The position numbers and the translations under genes are program-made. From an uncultured Oscillospiraceae bacterium (GTDB lineage: Bacteria > Bacillota > Clostridia > Oscillospirales > Acutalibacteraceae): 13,302 nucleotides of DNA. The notes beneath the pieces are model-generated. The model was not told where the DNA came from, did not search any database, and saw nothing but the letters and a program-made list of their open reading frames with translations. The stretch spans positions 1 to 13,302 of the forward strand of contig CAJKXG010000009.1 of assembly GCA_905203795.1 (NCBI GenBank). Reading direction: 5' to 3'. This document shows positions 1 through 6,524 of the stretch, piece after piece; the stretch's first letter is position 1, and each line of letters opens with the position of its first letter.

Positions 1-1340
1 TAGTTCTCGAGATTCTCGCGGCGCGCACCCGGACGGGCGGCGGACACCGCGTCGGCGGCTTGCACCAAGCACGCGACCACGGTTTGCGGCTCGACGTCGC
101 CGTGGTGCGCTTGGATCGCGTGGATCACGGCGTCGTTTTCCTTATATTTGCGGGCAATATCCACGCCGATCTCGACATGCGAGCCTTCGATCTCGTGATC
201 GACCGCTTTGCCGATGTCATGCAGCAAGCCGGCGCGGCGGGCGATGACCGGATCGATGCCCAATTCGCTCGCCATGATGCCGGACAGGAACGCCACTTCC
301 ATCGAATGGTTGAGCACGTTCTGCCCGTAGCTGGTGCGGTAACGCAGACGACCGAGCAGCCGCATGATCTCGGGATGGATACCGTGCAGACCGGTCTCCA
401 GCACCGCGCGTTCGCCCTCGGACTTGATGGTGGCTTCCACCTCGCGGCGCGCCTTTTCCACCATTTCCTCGATGCGGGCGGGATGGATGCGACCGTCCGA
501 AATCAGCCGTTCCAGCGCGATGCGCGCGATCTCGCGGCGCACCGGATCGAAGCCGGACAGCGTGATCGCTTCCGGTGTGTCGTCGATGATCAGATCGACG
601 CCGGTCAGCGTTTCGATGGCGCGGATGTTGCGCCCTTCGCGACCGATGATGCGTCCTTTCATTTCGTCGTTGGGCAACGGCACGACCGACACGGTCGTCT
701 CCGTGACCTGATCCGCCGCCACGCGTTGGATGGCGTGGGAGATCAGATTGCGGGCGCGCGCGTCCGCTTCATCCTTGAGCTGCGTCTCAAATTCGGAGAG
801 CTTCAACGCTTTTTCATGCGTCAGCTCTGCCTCCAGATTGTTCAGCAAGTACTCCTTGGCCTGCTCGGCAGTGAAGCCGGAAATGCGTTCCAGCATTTCA
901 AACTGCCCTTTTTTGAGACTTTCGACATCCGCCAGACGCGCCTCGATATCCTTTTGACGCTTGGCGATGGTCTCTTCCTTTTTCTCGTAATTCTCGATTT
1001 TACGATCGAGGGTTTCTTCCTTTTGCTGCAAGCGGCGCTCCTGACGGGTGATGTCGTTGCGGCGCTCCTTCAGCTCGCGATCCGCTTCGTTGCGCAGACG
1101 ATGGATCTCATCCTTGGCTTCCAGCAACGATTCCTTTTTTTTGGAATCAGCGGCAGCCTTCGCATCCTTGATGATGCGTTCCGCTTCCTGTTCGGCAGAA
1201 CCGATTGCGGCTTCCGCAATCTTCCGCCGGTGTTCGATACCTTTTTTGAATGCGATCAATCCGGCGATCACACCGCCGACGGCAAGCCCGCCGACACACA
1301 TCAAAACGGCAATAATAATAGAAACCTGCACTTGTGCCAT
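1..1340 (-). CDS. rny: Ribonuclease Y (5' part; 3' end lies beyond the left edge)
   Basis: RNase Y is the membrane-anchored endoribonuclease that starts mRNA decay in many Firmicutes. The frame starts at the ATG at 1340, behind CAGGAGGTGT, and is open to the window edge (446 codons; Bacillus RNase Y is about 520 residues, so roughly 70 are missing). Visible in order: an N-terminal membrane helix (about residues 4-30), a long charged coiled coil (about 30-200), a KH RNA-binding domain with the GRIIGREGR loop at 229-237, and the HD phosphohydrolase domain with the metal-binding His-Asp pair in LLHDIGKA at 374-375. The last residues read [14 protein letters not shown], as expected for this family, so the frame is intact to the edge. 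The gene has its own strong promoter and an unusually long leader, described separately. Identity is very secure from the KH-HD architecture. Confidence 0.97.
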   Translation of the reverse strand, partial: MAQVQVSIIIAVLMCVGGLAVGGVIAGLIAFKKGIEHRRKIAEAAIGSAEQEAERIIKDAKAAADSKKKESLLEAKDEIHRLRNEADRELKERRNDITRQERRLQQKEETLDRKIENYEKKEETIAKRQKDIEARLADVESLKKGQFEMLERISGFTAEQAKEYLLNNLEAELTHEKALKLSEFETQLKDEADARARNLISHAIQRVAADQVTETTVSVVPLPNDEMKGRIIGREGRNIRAIETLTGVDLIIDDTPEAITLSGFDPVRREIARIALERLISDGRIHPARIEEMVEKARREVEATIKSEGERAVLETGLHGIHPEIMRLLGRLRYRTSYGQNVLNHSMEVAFLSGIMASELGIDPVIARRAGLLHDIGKAVDHEIEGSHVEIGVDIARKYKENDAVIHAIQAHHGDVEPQTVVACLVQAADAVSAARPGARRENLEN

Positions 1341-1618
1341 ACACCTCCTGAAAATAGTTAGACATAAAACCAATCGGAGGGGCACCGATACAAACCCGAC
1401 GCGGGTGGAAAATCAGCTTATATTTATGTCCGAAAAACAGCCAAAGCTGCCCGGTATAAAAAGCGGCAAACCCTGCCGCAACAGCCAAAGAGAATTGTAT
1501 CGGTACACCTCATACACCGAAAATGCCCGATCGCGGTTATGTACCGAAACCGACCATCTGAATATCATCATCACCAAAAACGGTAAAACCAATTTTCGGC
1601 ACGATATACCCAACGTAT
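1341..1618 (-). promoter_or_regulatory. Long structured 5' leader of rny
   Basis: Between the predicted transcription start (about 1612) and the rny start codon lie about 270 nt with no convincing gene. Read as RNA on the minus strand it holds: segment S1 (TCGGTACA, + positions 1540-1547); segment S2 (1495-1507); a terminator-like hairpin (1456-1479); segment S3 (1384-1393); and the ribosome binding site (about 1342-1349). S2 can pair with S1 over 8 bp, or with S3 over 10 bp (ACCGATACAA with TTGTATCGGT), but not both fully, because both use positions 1500-1504. Two direct repeats are also present: AACAGCCAAAG at 1436-1446 and 1480-1490, flanking the hairpin, and TAAAACCAAT at 1365-1374 and 1584-1593. 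I read this as a candidate cis-regulatory RNA. Its function is inferred, not recognised as a known family. Confidence 0.55.
1456..1479 (-). terminator. Terminator-like hairpin inside the rny leader (candidate attenuator)
   Basis: On the minus strand the sequence is GCGGCA, a 5-nt loop GGGTT, TGCCGC, then TTTTTAT: a perfect 6-bp GC-rich stem followed directly by a U-run, as in intrinsic terminators. It lies about 130 nt after the predicted start of transcription and about 120 nt before the rny ATG, so it could stop transcription before the gene. An 11-bp direct repeat flanks it. Confidence 0.5.
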
Positions 1619-1647
1619 ATTGTACACATTTTACACGGCTGTGTCAA
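1619..1647 (-). promoter_or_regulatory. Housekeeping sigma-factor promoter of rny
   Basis: On the minus strand the -35 box TTGACA (1642-1647) and the -10 box TACAAT (1619-1624) are separated by exactly 17 bp. The -35 box is a perfect consensus match and the -10 box has one mismatch. Transcription should start near 1612. It lies 60 bp downstream of the mltG stop codon, so rny need not depend on mltG transcription; no clear terminator is visible between them. Confidence 0.85.
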
Positions 1648-1709
1648 GGGGGTGTCGGTATTTTTATACAAATTGAGTAGAATTTTTGCAGAATGCCGTT
1701 TTTATACGC

Positions 1710-2705
1710 TCATCCGTACATGCCGATACCGTGTTCGCGGCAGACGGCTTCGTGTTCGGCATAGGTTTCGGAGTAATAGGTAATGCCGGTTTTGAAATCG
1801 AAAGCAAAGAAATAGCAATTGGCGATTTCCGCTTCGTCGGACGGCTGCCACGCCGCATTCAGCGCCGCCAGACCGGGATTGGCGATGGCGCCGACGGGCA
1901 GTCCGCGGCAGACATACGTGTCGTAGGCGCCCTCGTCGCACGTGATGCCCGCTGCCGCCAGTTCGCGCAGATAGGCGTAGCTGGCGTCGCATTGCAGGGA
2001 CGGAAACTCTGCCGGATGTTCCAGCCGATTTTGCAGGACGCGCGCCACGCGTTTCATATCGGCGACGTTGCCGACCTCCCGCTGTACGATAGAAGCGAAT
2101 ATGACCAGTTCGTCCAGCGAACGGTTGCCCAGTTGTTCGCGCAGCGCGGCGGTGCGGTAATCGAAATTGTCGAGAAACCGCCGCAGGGCCGACTCGCCGG
2201 AGCAGTCGCGGTAGAATTCATAGGTGTCGGGAAACAAGTAGCCCTCCAGGCGAAACGCGCGTCCCGCGGCGTCCGGCAGATCGGCGGCAAACGCGTAGTC
2301 GGAGATATCGGCGGTCTGCACCGCCTGATAAAAGGCGTCGGCGGTGCACACACCCCGATCCTCCAGCAACGCCGCGATGCGGGGAACACTGTATCCCTCA
2401 GGAATGGTCACGCGCACCGTGTTGGCGATCGGCGGTGCGGGGAATACGCTCAGCTTGCCGACGCTGTATTGCAAAATCAGACGGGCGTCGGAGCTGTCGA
2501 TGCTGCCGCTGCCGTCTGTATCCGCCGCTTCGGTTTTCGCCGTGGACAAGGCGAGCTTGCCCACAGAGGCTTGCAGCACGATGCGGGCATCACTGCTGTC
2601 GATGCCGCCGTCGCCGTTAACATCGCCGATGCGTGCCGCCGACACGGGCATCCCCATCAGCAATCCTGCCGCCAGCACCAATCCGAGTCCCCGTTTCCAC
2701 CGCAT
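1710..2705 (-). CDS. mltG: MltG/YceG-type endolytic murein transglycosylase with N-terminal dockerin repeats
   Basis: MltG cleaves nascent glycan strands of peptidoglycan and so ends their polymerisation. I start at the ATG at 2705 because GGAGG precedes it and a typical signal peptide follows (MRWKRG, hydrophobic core, AxA-like VSA-A cleavage site near residue 23-24). A longer in-frame start at 2768 would lie inside the -35 box. The mature 331-residue protein begins with two dockerin type I repeats (about 27-51 and 61-85). Each has a calcium loop of the DxNxDGxxDxxD type followed by an [RL]-x-x-LQ helix. The YceG domain follows (about 95-325), with EGYLFPDTYEF at 154-164, ASIVQRE at 204-210 whose E210 fits the catalytic glutamate, and GLPVGAIANPG at 268-278. 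MltG proteins are normally single-pass membrane proteins; a cleavable signal plus dockerin is odd. The catalytic family is secure; surface tethering through a cohesin is inferred. Confidence 0.9.
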   Translation of the reverse strand: MRWKRGLGLVLAAGLLMGMPVSAARIGDVNGDGGIDSSDARIVLQASVGKLALSTAKTEAADTDGSGSIDSSDARLILQYSVGKLSVFPAPPIANTVRVTIPEGYSVPRIAALLEDRGVCTADAFYQAVQTADISDYAFAADLPDAAGRAFRLEGYLFPDTYEFYRDCSGESALRRFLDNFDYRTAALREQLGNRSLDELVIFASIVQREVGNVADMKRVARVLQNRLEHPAEFPSLQCDASYAYLRELAAAGITCDEGAYDTYVCRGLPVGAIANPGLAALNAAWQPSDEAEIANCYFFAFDFKTGITYYSETYAEHEAVCREHGIGMYG

Positions 2706-2739
2706 ACTGCATCCTCCGTTTGCGCAAGATTTTGCTATC

Positions 2740-2768
2740 AGCATACTCCAAAACGCCTCTTTCGTCAA
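2740..2768 (-). promoter_or_regulatory. Promoter of the dockerin-MltG gene
   Basis: On the minus strand TTGACG (2763-2768) and TATGCT (2740-2745) are 17 bp apart, about 35 bp upstream of the chosen ATG at 2705. The position of this promoter supports the short start of the coding region. Confidence 0.6.
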
Positions 2769-2805
2769 GAATTTGCGAAAATTCTTCCGTATAGCGGGCA
2801 GCGGG

Positions 2806-2834
2806 TTGACTTTTACGCATCAAACGGGTACAAT
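2806..2834 (+). promoter_or_regulatory. Promoter of the proC-rsmD-coaD operon
   Basis: TTGACT (2806-2811) and TACAAT (2829-2834) are separated by 17 bp, with an AT-rich stretch after. The predicted start of transcription near 2841 gives a short leader of about 32 nt before proC. It is divergent from the mltG promoter, with 37 bp between the two -35 boxes. Confidence 0.8.
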
Positions 2835-2872
2835 AATCCTATATATGCTTTATAAAAGGGACTGTCGAGACT

Positions 2873-3667
2873 ATGAAAGTGGGATTTATCGGAGCGGGCA
2901 ACATGGCGGGCGCGATCGTGCGCGGCATGGTGTCCGGCGGATTTCGCGGAAGCGATATTGTGATCTACGATGTGGACAACGCCAAGCAAATGGCGCTGTT
3001 TGAGGAATGCGGCGTGTGTCCTGCCGGCTCGGCGGCGGAGGTTGTGTCGCAGGTGGATGCGGTGGTATTTGCCGTCAAGCCGCAGGTGTTTCCGTCGGTG
3101 CTGTCCCCGTTGGCGGCGACGCTGCAATCCTACCGTCCGCTGATCATTTCCATTGCGGCAGGGAAAACCATCGCGTCGATCGAGGACTTGATCGGCGTGG
3201 GGCTACCGGTCGTGCGCGTGATGCCCAACATCAATGCCAAGGTCGGCGAAGCGATGTCGGCGTTCTGCGGCAACGCGCAGGTGGGGGACGCGCACCGCGA
3301 CATGGTGCGCACGATCCTGGGCGCGGTCGGCGAGGTCATGGAACTGGAGGAAAAGCTGTTTTCCGCTTTTTCGACGCTGGCGGGCTGCTCGCCCGCGTTT
3401 GCACTGCTGTATATCGACGCGCTGGCGGAAGCGGGCGTGCGCTACGGCATCCCGAAGGCGTTGTCACTGAAGATCGTATCGCAGACGGTGCTGGGTACGG
3501 CGCGCTTGCTGCAGGAAAGCGGCGAGCATCCGCGCGCGCTGATGGATCAGGTGTGTTCGCCTGCGGGCACGACGATCGAAGGCGTGGCGGCGTTGCAGCA
3601 GGGCGGCTTTGAAACGGCAATTTTGGAGGCGGCGCGCGCCAGCTATGAGCGCGACAAACAATTATAA
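2873..3667 (+). CDS. proC: Pyrroline-5-carboxylate reductase
   Basis: Catalyses the last step of proline synthesis: NAD(P)H-dependent reduction of 1-pyrroline-5-carboxylate to L-proline in the cytoplasm. The 264-residue product has the usual length. The N-terminal Rossmann fold shows GFIGAGNMA at 4-12, and VKPQ is at 68-71. The family signature DQVCSPAGTTIEGVAAL at 225-241 and the preceding helical dimerisation region (AGCSPAFALLYIDALAEAG, 170-188) are clear. The segment RVMPNINAKVG (115-125) carries NINA where many ProC proteins have NTPA. The ATG at 2873 follows a weak AAAGGG about 12 nt upstream. It is the first gene of the operon; rsmD follows after 9 nt. Functional linkage to rsmD and coaD is not obvious, so this is probably a housekeeping grouping. 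Confidence 0.95.
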   Translation: MKVGFIGAGNMAGAIVRGMVSGGFRGSDIVIYDVDNAKQMALFEECGVCPAGSAAEVVSQVDAVVFAVKPQVFPSVLSPLAATLQSYRPLIISIAAGKTIASIEDLIGVGLPVVRVMPNINAKVGEAMSAFCGNAQVGDAHRDMVRTILGAVGEVMELEEKLFSAFSTLAGCSPAFALLYIDALAEAGVRYGIPKALSLKIVSQTVLGTARLLQESGEHPRALMDQVCSPAGTTIEGVAALQQGGFETAILEAARASYERDKQL

Positions 3668-3676
3668 GGAGTTACT

Positions 3677-4210
3677 ATGAAAGTGATTACAGGCACCCAT
3701 CGCGGACGGGTGCTGCAAACGCTGGAAGGCGAGGAAACGCGTCCCACCGCCCAACGGGTGAAGGAGGGGCTGTTCAGCGCCATCCAATTTGAAATCGAAG
3801 GGCGGCAGGTGCTGGATCTGTTTGCCGGTTCGGGTCAGCTCGGCATCGAAGCGCTCAGCCGCGGAGCGGCGGGCTGTTTGTTTATCGACCGCAATCCCGA
3901 TGCGGCGGCAATCGTGCGTTCCAATCTGGTGGCATTGGGGTTGACGGCGAACACGCGGGTGGTGTGTCAGGATTCGCTGGCCTATCTGGCGCACGCGAAA
4001 GAGCCGTTTGACTTGGTATTTCTCGATCCGCCGTACGCGGCGGGACTGCTCGAGCCTGCGCTGACGGCGGTCGCACCGCTGGTGCGCGAGGGCGGTGTGA
4101 TCGTATGCGAGAGCGAGTCGGATACGCCGCTGCCGGAGCAGGTGGGCGGTGCGTCGCTGTATCGCCGGTATCGGTACGGGCGCGTGACCGTGCGCATTTA
4201 TCGTGTGTAA
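3677..4210 (+). CDS. rsmD: 16S rRNA (guanine966-N2)-methyltransferase RsmD
   Basis: RsmD methylates N2 of G966 of 16S rRNA during 30S subunit assembly, using S-adenosylmethionine. The 177-residue protein is of normal length. It shows the N-terminal RsmD motif RPTAQRVKEGLF (22-33), the SAM-binding motif I VLDLFAGSGQLGIEALSRGA (45-64), and the catalytic motif IV LDPPY (116-120) typical of N2-guanine methyltransferases. The ATG at 3677 has a good AAGGAG seven bases upstream. The start of coaD lies 13 nt after the rsmD stop; rsmD-coaD adjacency is a widespread arrangement in Firmicutes and supports both calls. Confidence 0.95.
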   Translation: MKVITGTHRGRVLQTLEGEETRPTAQRVKEGLFSAIQFEIEGRQVLDLFAGSGQLGIEALSRGAAGCLFIDRNPDAAAIVRSNLVALGLTANTRVVCQDSLAYLAHAKEPFDLVFLDPPYAAGLLEPALTAVAPLVREGGVIVCESESDTPLPEQVGGASLYRRYRYGRVTVRIYRV

Positions 4211-4223
4211 GGGGGCGGAAGAT

Positions 4224-4709
4224 ATGAGGATTGCGGTGTGTCCGGGCAGCTTTGACCCGGTGACCAATGGACATATTGACATCATCCGCCGCGCGTCGGC
4301 GTTGTTCGACCGTGTGATCGTGGCGGTGGCGACCAATTCATCGAAAAAGGCGCTGTTTACCAAGGCGGAGCGGGTGGCGTTGCTGCGCCGCGTGACAATG
4401 GATCTGCCGAATGTCGAGATCGATGCGTACGACGGTCTGCTGGCGGAATATGTGCGGGGGAAACACGCCTGTGCCATTGTCAAGGGGCTGCGCGCCATGT
4501 CGGATTTCGAGTATGAATTTCAGATGGCGCTGACCAACCGTAAGCTGAACGGCGACGCGGAAACGGTGTTTTTGGCGACGACGGTGGAGAACATGTACCT
4601 GTCCTCCAGTTTGGTCAAGGAAGTGGCGAGTCTCGGCGGCGATATTGCGGAATTTGTTCCTGCTTGCATCATGCAGGATATTTTGGATAAAATCGAAAGG
4701 AAGGGTTAA
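4224..4709 (+). CDS. coaD: Phosphopantetheine adenylyltransferase
   Basis: CoaD transfers AMP from ATP to 4'-phosphopantetheine, giving dephospho-CoA, the penultimate step of coenzyme A synthesis. I choose the ATG at 4224 because it follows GGGGGCGG and gives the standard family N-terminus and a normal 161-residue length; an in-frame GTG at 4203 would overlap the rsmD stop. Seen: the nucleotidyltransferase motif GSFDPVTNGH (8-17, with TNGH as the T/HxGH signature), VKGLRAMSDFEYEFQMA (86-102) lining the pantetheine pocket, and LSSSLVKE (126-133), the counterpart of the ISSTxxR/K nucleotide-binding motif. The stop is two bases before the start of the next gene, so the two are almost certainly co-transcribed and probably translationally coupled. 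Confidence 0.95.
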   Translation: MRIAVCPGSFDPVTNGHIDIIRRASALFDRVIVAVATNSSKKALFTKAERVALLRRVTMDLPNVEIDAYDGLLAEYVRGKHACAIVKGLRAMSDFEYEFQMALTNRKLNGDAETVFLATTVENMYLSSSLVKEVASLGGDIAEFVPACIMQDILDKIERKG

Positions 4710-4711
4710 AC

Positions 4712-5182
4712 ATGACGGTCGAGGAAATTTTGGAGAACATTGACGACATGATCGACAACGCGCTGAGCCTGCCGCTGTCCGGCGGCAAATGTCTGATGAA
4801 GGCGGATCAACTGCGCGATCTGGTGGACGACATCCGCGCCAACATTCCGATCGAGGTGCGGCAGGCGAAAGCGATCGTCGCCGATCGCGCGGAGATCATC
4901 GCCACCGCGCGGCGGGAAGCGGAAACCATCGTGCGCAATGCGGAGGAGCGCGCCCGCCGTCTGATCGCGGAGGAGGAAGTCGTGAAGCAGGCGCAGGCGA
5001 AGGCGAGCGAGATGCTCAGCCAAGCGCAGCAGAAGTCCCGCGAAATGCGCAAAAGCGCCTACGATTTTTCGGAGGAGATGCTCAAACAGACGGAAGAGGA
5101 GCTGGCGAAGCGCGTGGGCGAGGTGCGTCAGGTGCGCCAAAGTCTGCGCAATCCTCCGGCTTCTACGATACAGGAACAATAA
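4712..5182 (+). CDS. Coiled-coil protein of unknown function
   Basis: I do not recognise a characterised function. The 156-residue product has no signal peptide or membrane segment. Its first 40 residues look globular and acidic (MTVEEILENIDDMIDNALSL). From about residue 48 to 146 it is a nearly continuous, highly charged Ala/Glu/Arg/Lys-rich helix with heptad-like spacing, predicting a long coiled coil resembling the stalk b-subunit of ATP synthase or DivIVA-like scaffolds. Such similarity is often only compositional. The ATG at 4712 follows the coaD stop by 2 nt, with GGAAGGG upstream, so it is the fourth gene of the proC operon; the operon terminator follows at once. Possible roles (division or sporulation scaffold) are guesses. 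Confidence 0.8.
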   Translation: MTVEEILENIDDMIDNALSLPLSGGKCLMKADQLRDLVDDIRANIPIEVRQAKAIVADRAEIIATARREAETIVRNAEERARRLIAEEEVVKQAQAKASEMLSQAQQKSREMRKSAYDFSEEMLKQTEEELAKRVGEVRQVRQSLRNPPASTIQEQ

Positions 5183-5193
5183 GAAGGAAAGCA

Positions 5194-5228
5194 AAAACGG
5201 GTTGCAGCCATCTGCTGCAACCCGTTTT
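5194..5228. terminator. Bidirectional intrinsic terminator between convergent genes
   Basis: A perfect 15-bp inverted repeat (AAAACGGGTTGCAGC and its complement) encloses a 5-nt loop at 5209-5213. Because the arms begin with AAAA and end with TTTT, it gives a U-run in either direction. It begins 11 bases after the stop of the coiled-coil gene and ends one base before the last codon of the XRE gene, so it serves both convergent units. Confidence 0.93.
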
Positions 5229-5229
5229 G

Positions 5230-6408
5230 TCATATGCAAATCCGGCGTTTTTTCCGCCGATACAGCGCATACCCCACGGCAATTTCCACCACATAAAGGG
5301 CGATCCATGCACCGTTGATCATCGTCTGTACCTCATTGCCGCTTGCCAGATCCTGAGAGGTATACACTGTTACAGGCAGCATATCGGCGCTGCCGCCCCA
5401 CTTCCACAGTATCACGTCCGATCTGCGGCAATCGTATTTGCAAAGCACCGTGCCGTTATCGTCCACGACAGACTCGGTTCCGTAGCCCCCGTAACTTTCT
5501 TCAAAGTCGGAGGGCGTTTCCATAAACTCTTTGAAATCTGCCCAATTGTCAAAGGTGGTGCCGGCGGTAAAATCGCTCGCCGTAGTCATGCTGTTGAACA
5601 CCAGTTGTCCGAACAGGGTTATCAGCAGGACGCACACGAGGGGCAGTACCCGGCGGAATGCGCGTTTTTGGGCGGTGCGTGTGTCATCGGTGGCGGAGGG
5701 CAGGTGCAGATTCAGCACAAACACCAAAATGCCGCAGACCACGGCGGCTATCACGCCGAACAGAGCACCGTATGTCAGCCACGTGAAGCCCTCCAAACCC
5801 AGATAGGGATCCCACGGCAGCACGATCAGCGGCAGGGTGGCGGCAAACAGGATCGCCACAGCAATCATGCATCGTTCCGTTATGCCGATGACCGTCCACC
5901 TGTAGGCGAACAAGGCTTTTTCATCCGTATCCTCGTCGCCCACCGCCGTCAGCGCCAGCGAGGTGAACACACTTTGGCAAAGGATGGCGACCACATAGAA
6001 GATGCAGGCGATGAAAAACCCCACATATGCTCGCTGAAATCCGAAATTGGCGATCATGGCGCCGATCAGACCGACAGCTCCCAGCCCGATGGGCAGCATG
6101 CTGCGAGTGAAAAACTTAGTGTAACTGCGGCGCATCAGCCATTGACGCCGCTTTTCTGCCTGTACAGCGGCGTGCTCCTCGCTGACTTTTTCTGTGTTCA
6201 AGCGTTCCCCGCGCAGCAATTCATCGGCGGTGACGCCGAATATCTCCGCCAGCACGGGGATCAGCGTCAAATCGGGAACGGTCACATCCCGCTCCCAACG
6301 GCTGACCGCTTTGTCTGAAACATGCAGTTTTTCTGCCAGTTCCGCTTGAGTCATGCCGTTGGCTTTGCGCAGTACAGCGATAAATGCGCCGAGGGTTTTC
6401 TTTTCCAT
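5230..6408 (-). CDS. XRE-family regulator with a multi-pass membrane domain
   Basis: The product starts with a Cro/CI-type helix-turn-helix (about 5-65; MTQAELAEKLHVSDKAVSRW at 19-38, then VPDLTLIPVLAEIFGVTADELL). It continues into a membrane part with segments near 103-124, 127-153, 178-198, 208-234, 254-273 and 367-383. About 90 residues (275-365) between the last two segments contain WADFKEFMETP and a DDNGTVLCKY stretch and may be extracytoplasmic. The tail is basic (RRKKRRI). The ATG at 6408 (392 residues) has AAGGAG 8 nt upstream; an in-frame GTG nine bases earlier is too close to it. This is the design of a one-component membrane-bound regulator. Ligand and targets are unknown; two dyads upstream suggest autoregulation. 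It is convergent to the proC operon and lies downstream of tatD. Confidence 0.85.
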   Translation of the reverse strand: MEKKTLGAFIAVLRKANGMTQAELAEKLHVSDKAVSRWERDVTVPDLTLIPVLAEIFGVTADELLRGERLNTEKVSEEHAAVQAEKRRQWLMRRSYTKFFTRSMLPIGLGAVGLIGAMIANFGFQRAYVGFFIACIFYVVAILCQSVFTSLALTAVGDEDTDEKALFAYRWTVIGITERCMIAVAILFAATLPLIVLPWDPYLGLEGFTWLTYGALFGVIAAVVCGILVFVLNLHLPSATDDTRTAQKRAFRRVLPLVCVLLITLFGQLVFNSMTTASDFTAGTTFDNWADFKEFMETPSDFEESYGGYGTESVVDDNGTVLCKYDCRRSDVILWKWGGSADMLPVTVYTSQDLASGNEVQTMINGAWIALYVVEIAVGYALYRRKKRRICI

Positions 6409-6425
6409 GGAATACACTCCTTATG

Positions 6426-6441
6426 CGACCGAGAACGGTCG
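6426..6441. promoter_or_regulatory. Inverted repeat just upstream of the XRE gene
   Basis: CGACCG and CGGTCG form a perfect 6-bp dyad around a 4-nt centre. It lies about 18-33 bases before the ATG at 6408, next to the ribosome binding site and downstream of a possible -10 box (TAGAAT, minus strand, 6454-6459, without a good -35). It may be an operator or an mRNA hairpin. Confidence 0.35.
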
Positions 6442-6502
6442 GTTGATAGCCTCATTCTACCGTCCCGAGAGAAAAATCACCACCCCGTAAACCGAAAATC
6501 AC

Positions 6503-6517
6503 TCTCAGAAACTGAGA
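6503..6517. promoter_or_regulatory. Candidate operator dyad upstream of the XRE gene
   Basis: TCTCAG-AAA-CTGAGA is a perfect dyad with a 3-bp centre, a size and symmetry common for XRE dimers. It lies between the tatD stop (6525) and the XRE gene, about 45 bp upstream of the possible -10 box TAGAAT. Binding by the neighbouring XRE protein is an inference from position. Confidence 0.4.
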
Positions 6518-6524
6518 ATCGGCG

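Noticed and set aside
60-1361. Long open frame of 433 codons on the plus strand
   Set aside because: It lies antisense to rny, has no ribosome binding site, and reads as a low-complexity mirror of a GC-rich gene. The minus frame encodes clear KH and HD motifs.
1413-1571. Possible short upstream peptide in the rny leader (ATG near 1571 on the minus strand, about 52 codons)
   Set aside because: No ribosome binding site, no regulatory codon run and no family resemblance. It crosses the hairpin and S2 and is better explained as non-coding leader.
2706-2768. Earlier start (TTG at 2768) for the dockerin-MltG gene
   Set aside because: The codon overlaps the -35 box of a good promoter, and the extra residues would hide the signal peptide. 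The ATG at 2705 has a good ribosome binding site.
1686-2855. 389-codon plus-strand open frame across the MltG gene
   Set aside because: Antisense to a frame with a signal peptide, dockerin repeats and a conserved catalytic domain; no family features of its own.
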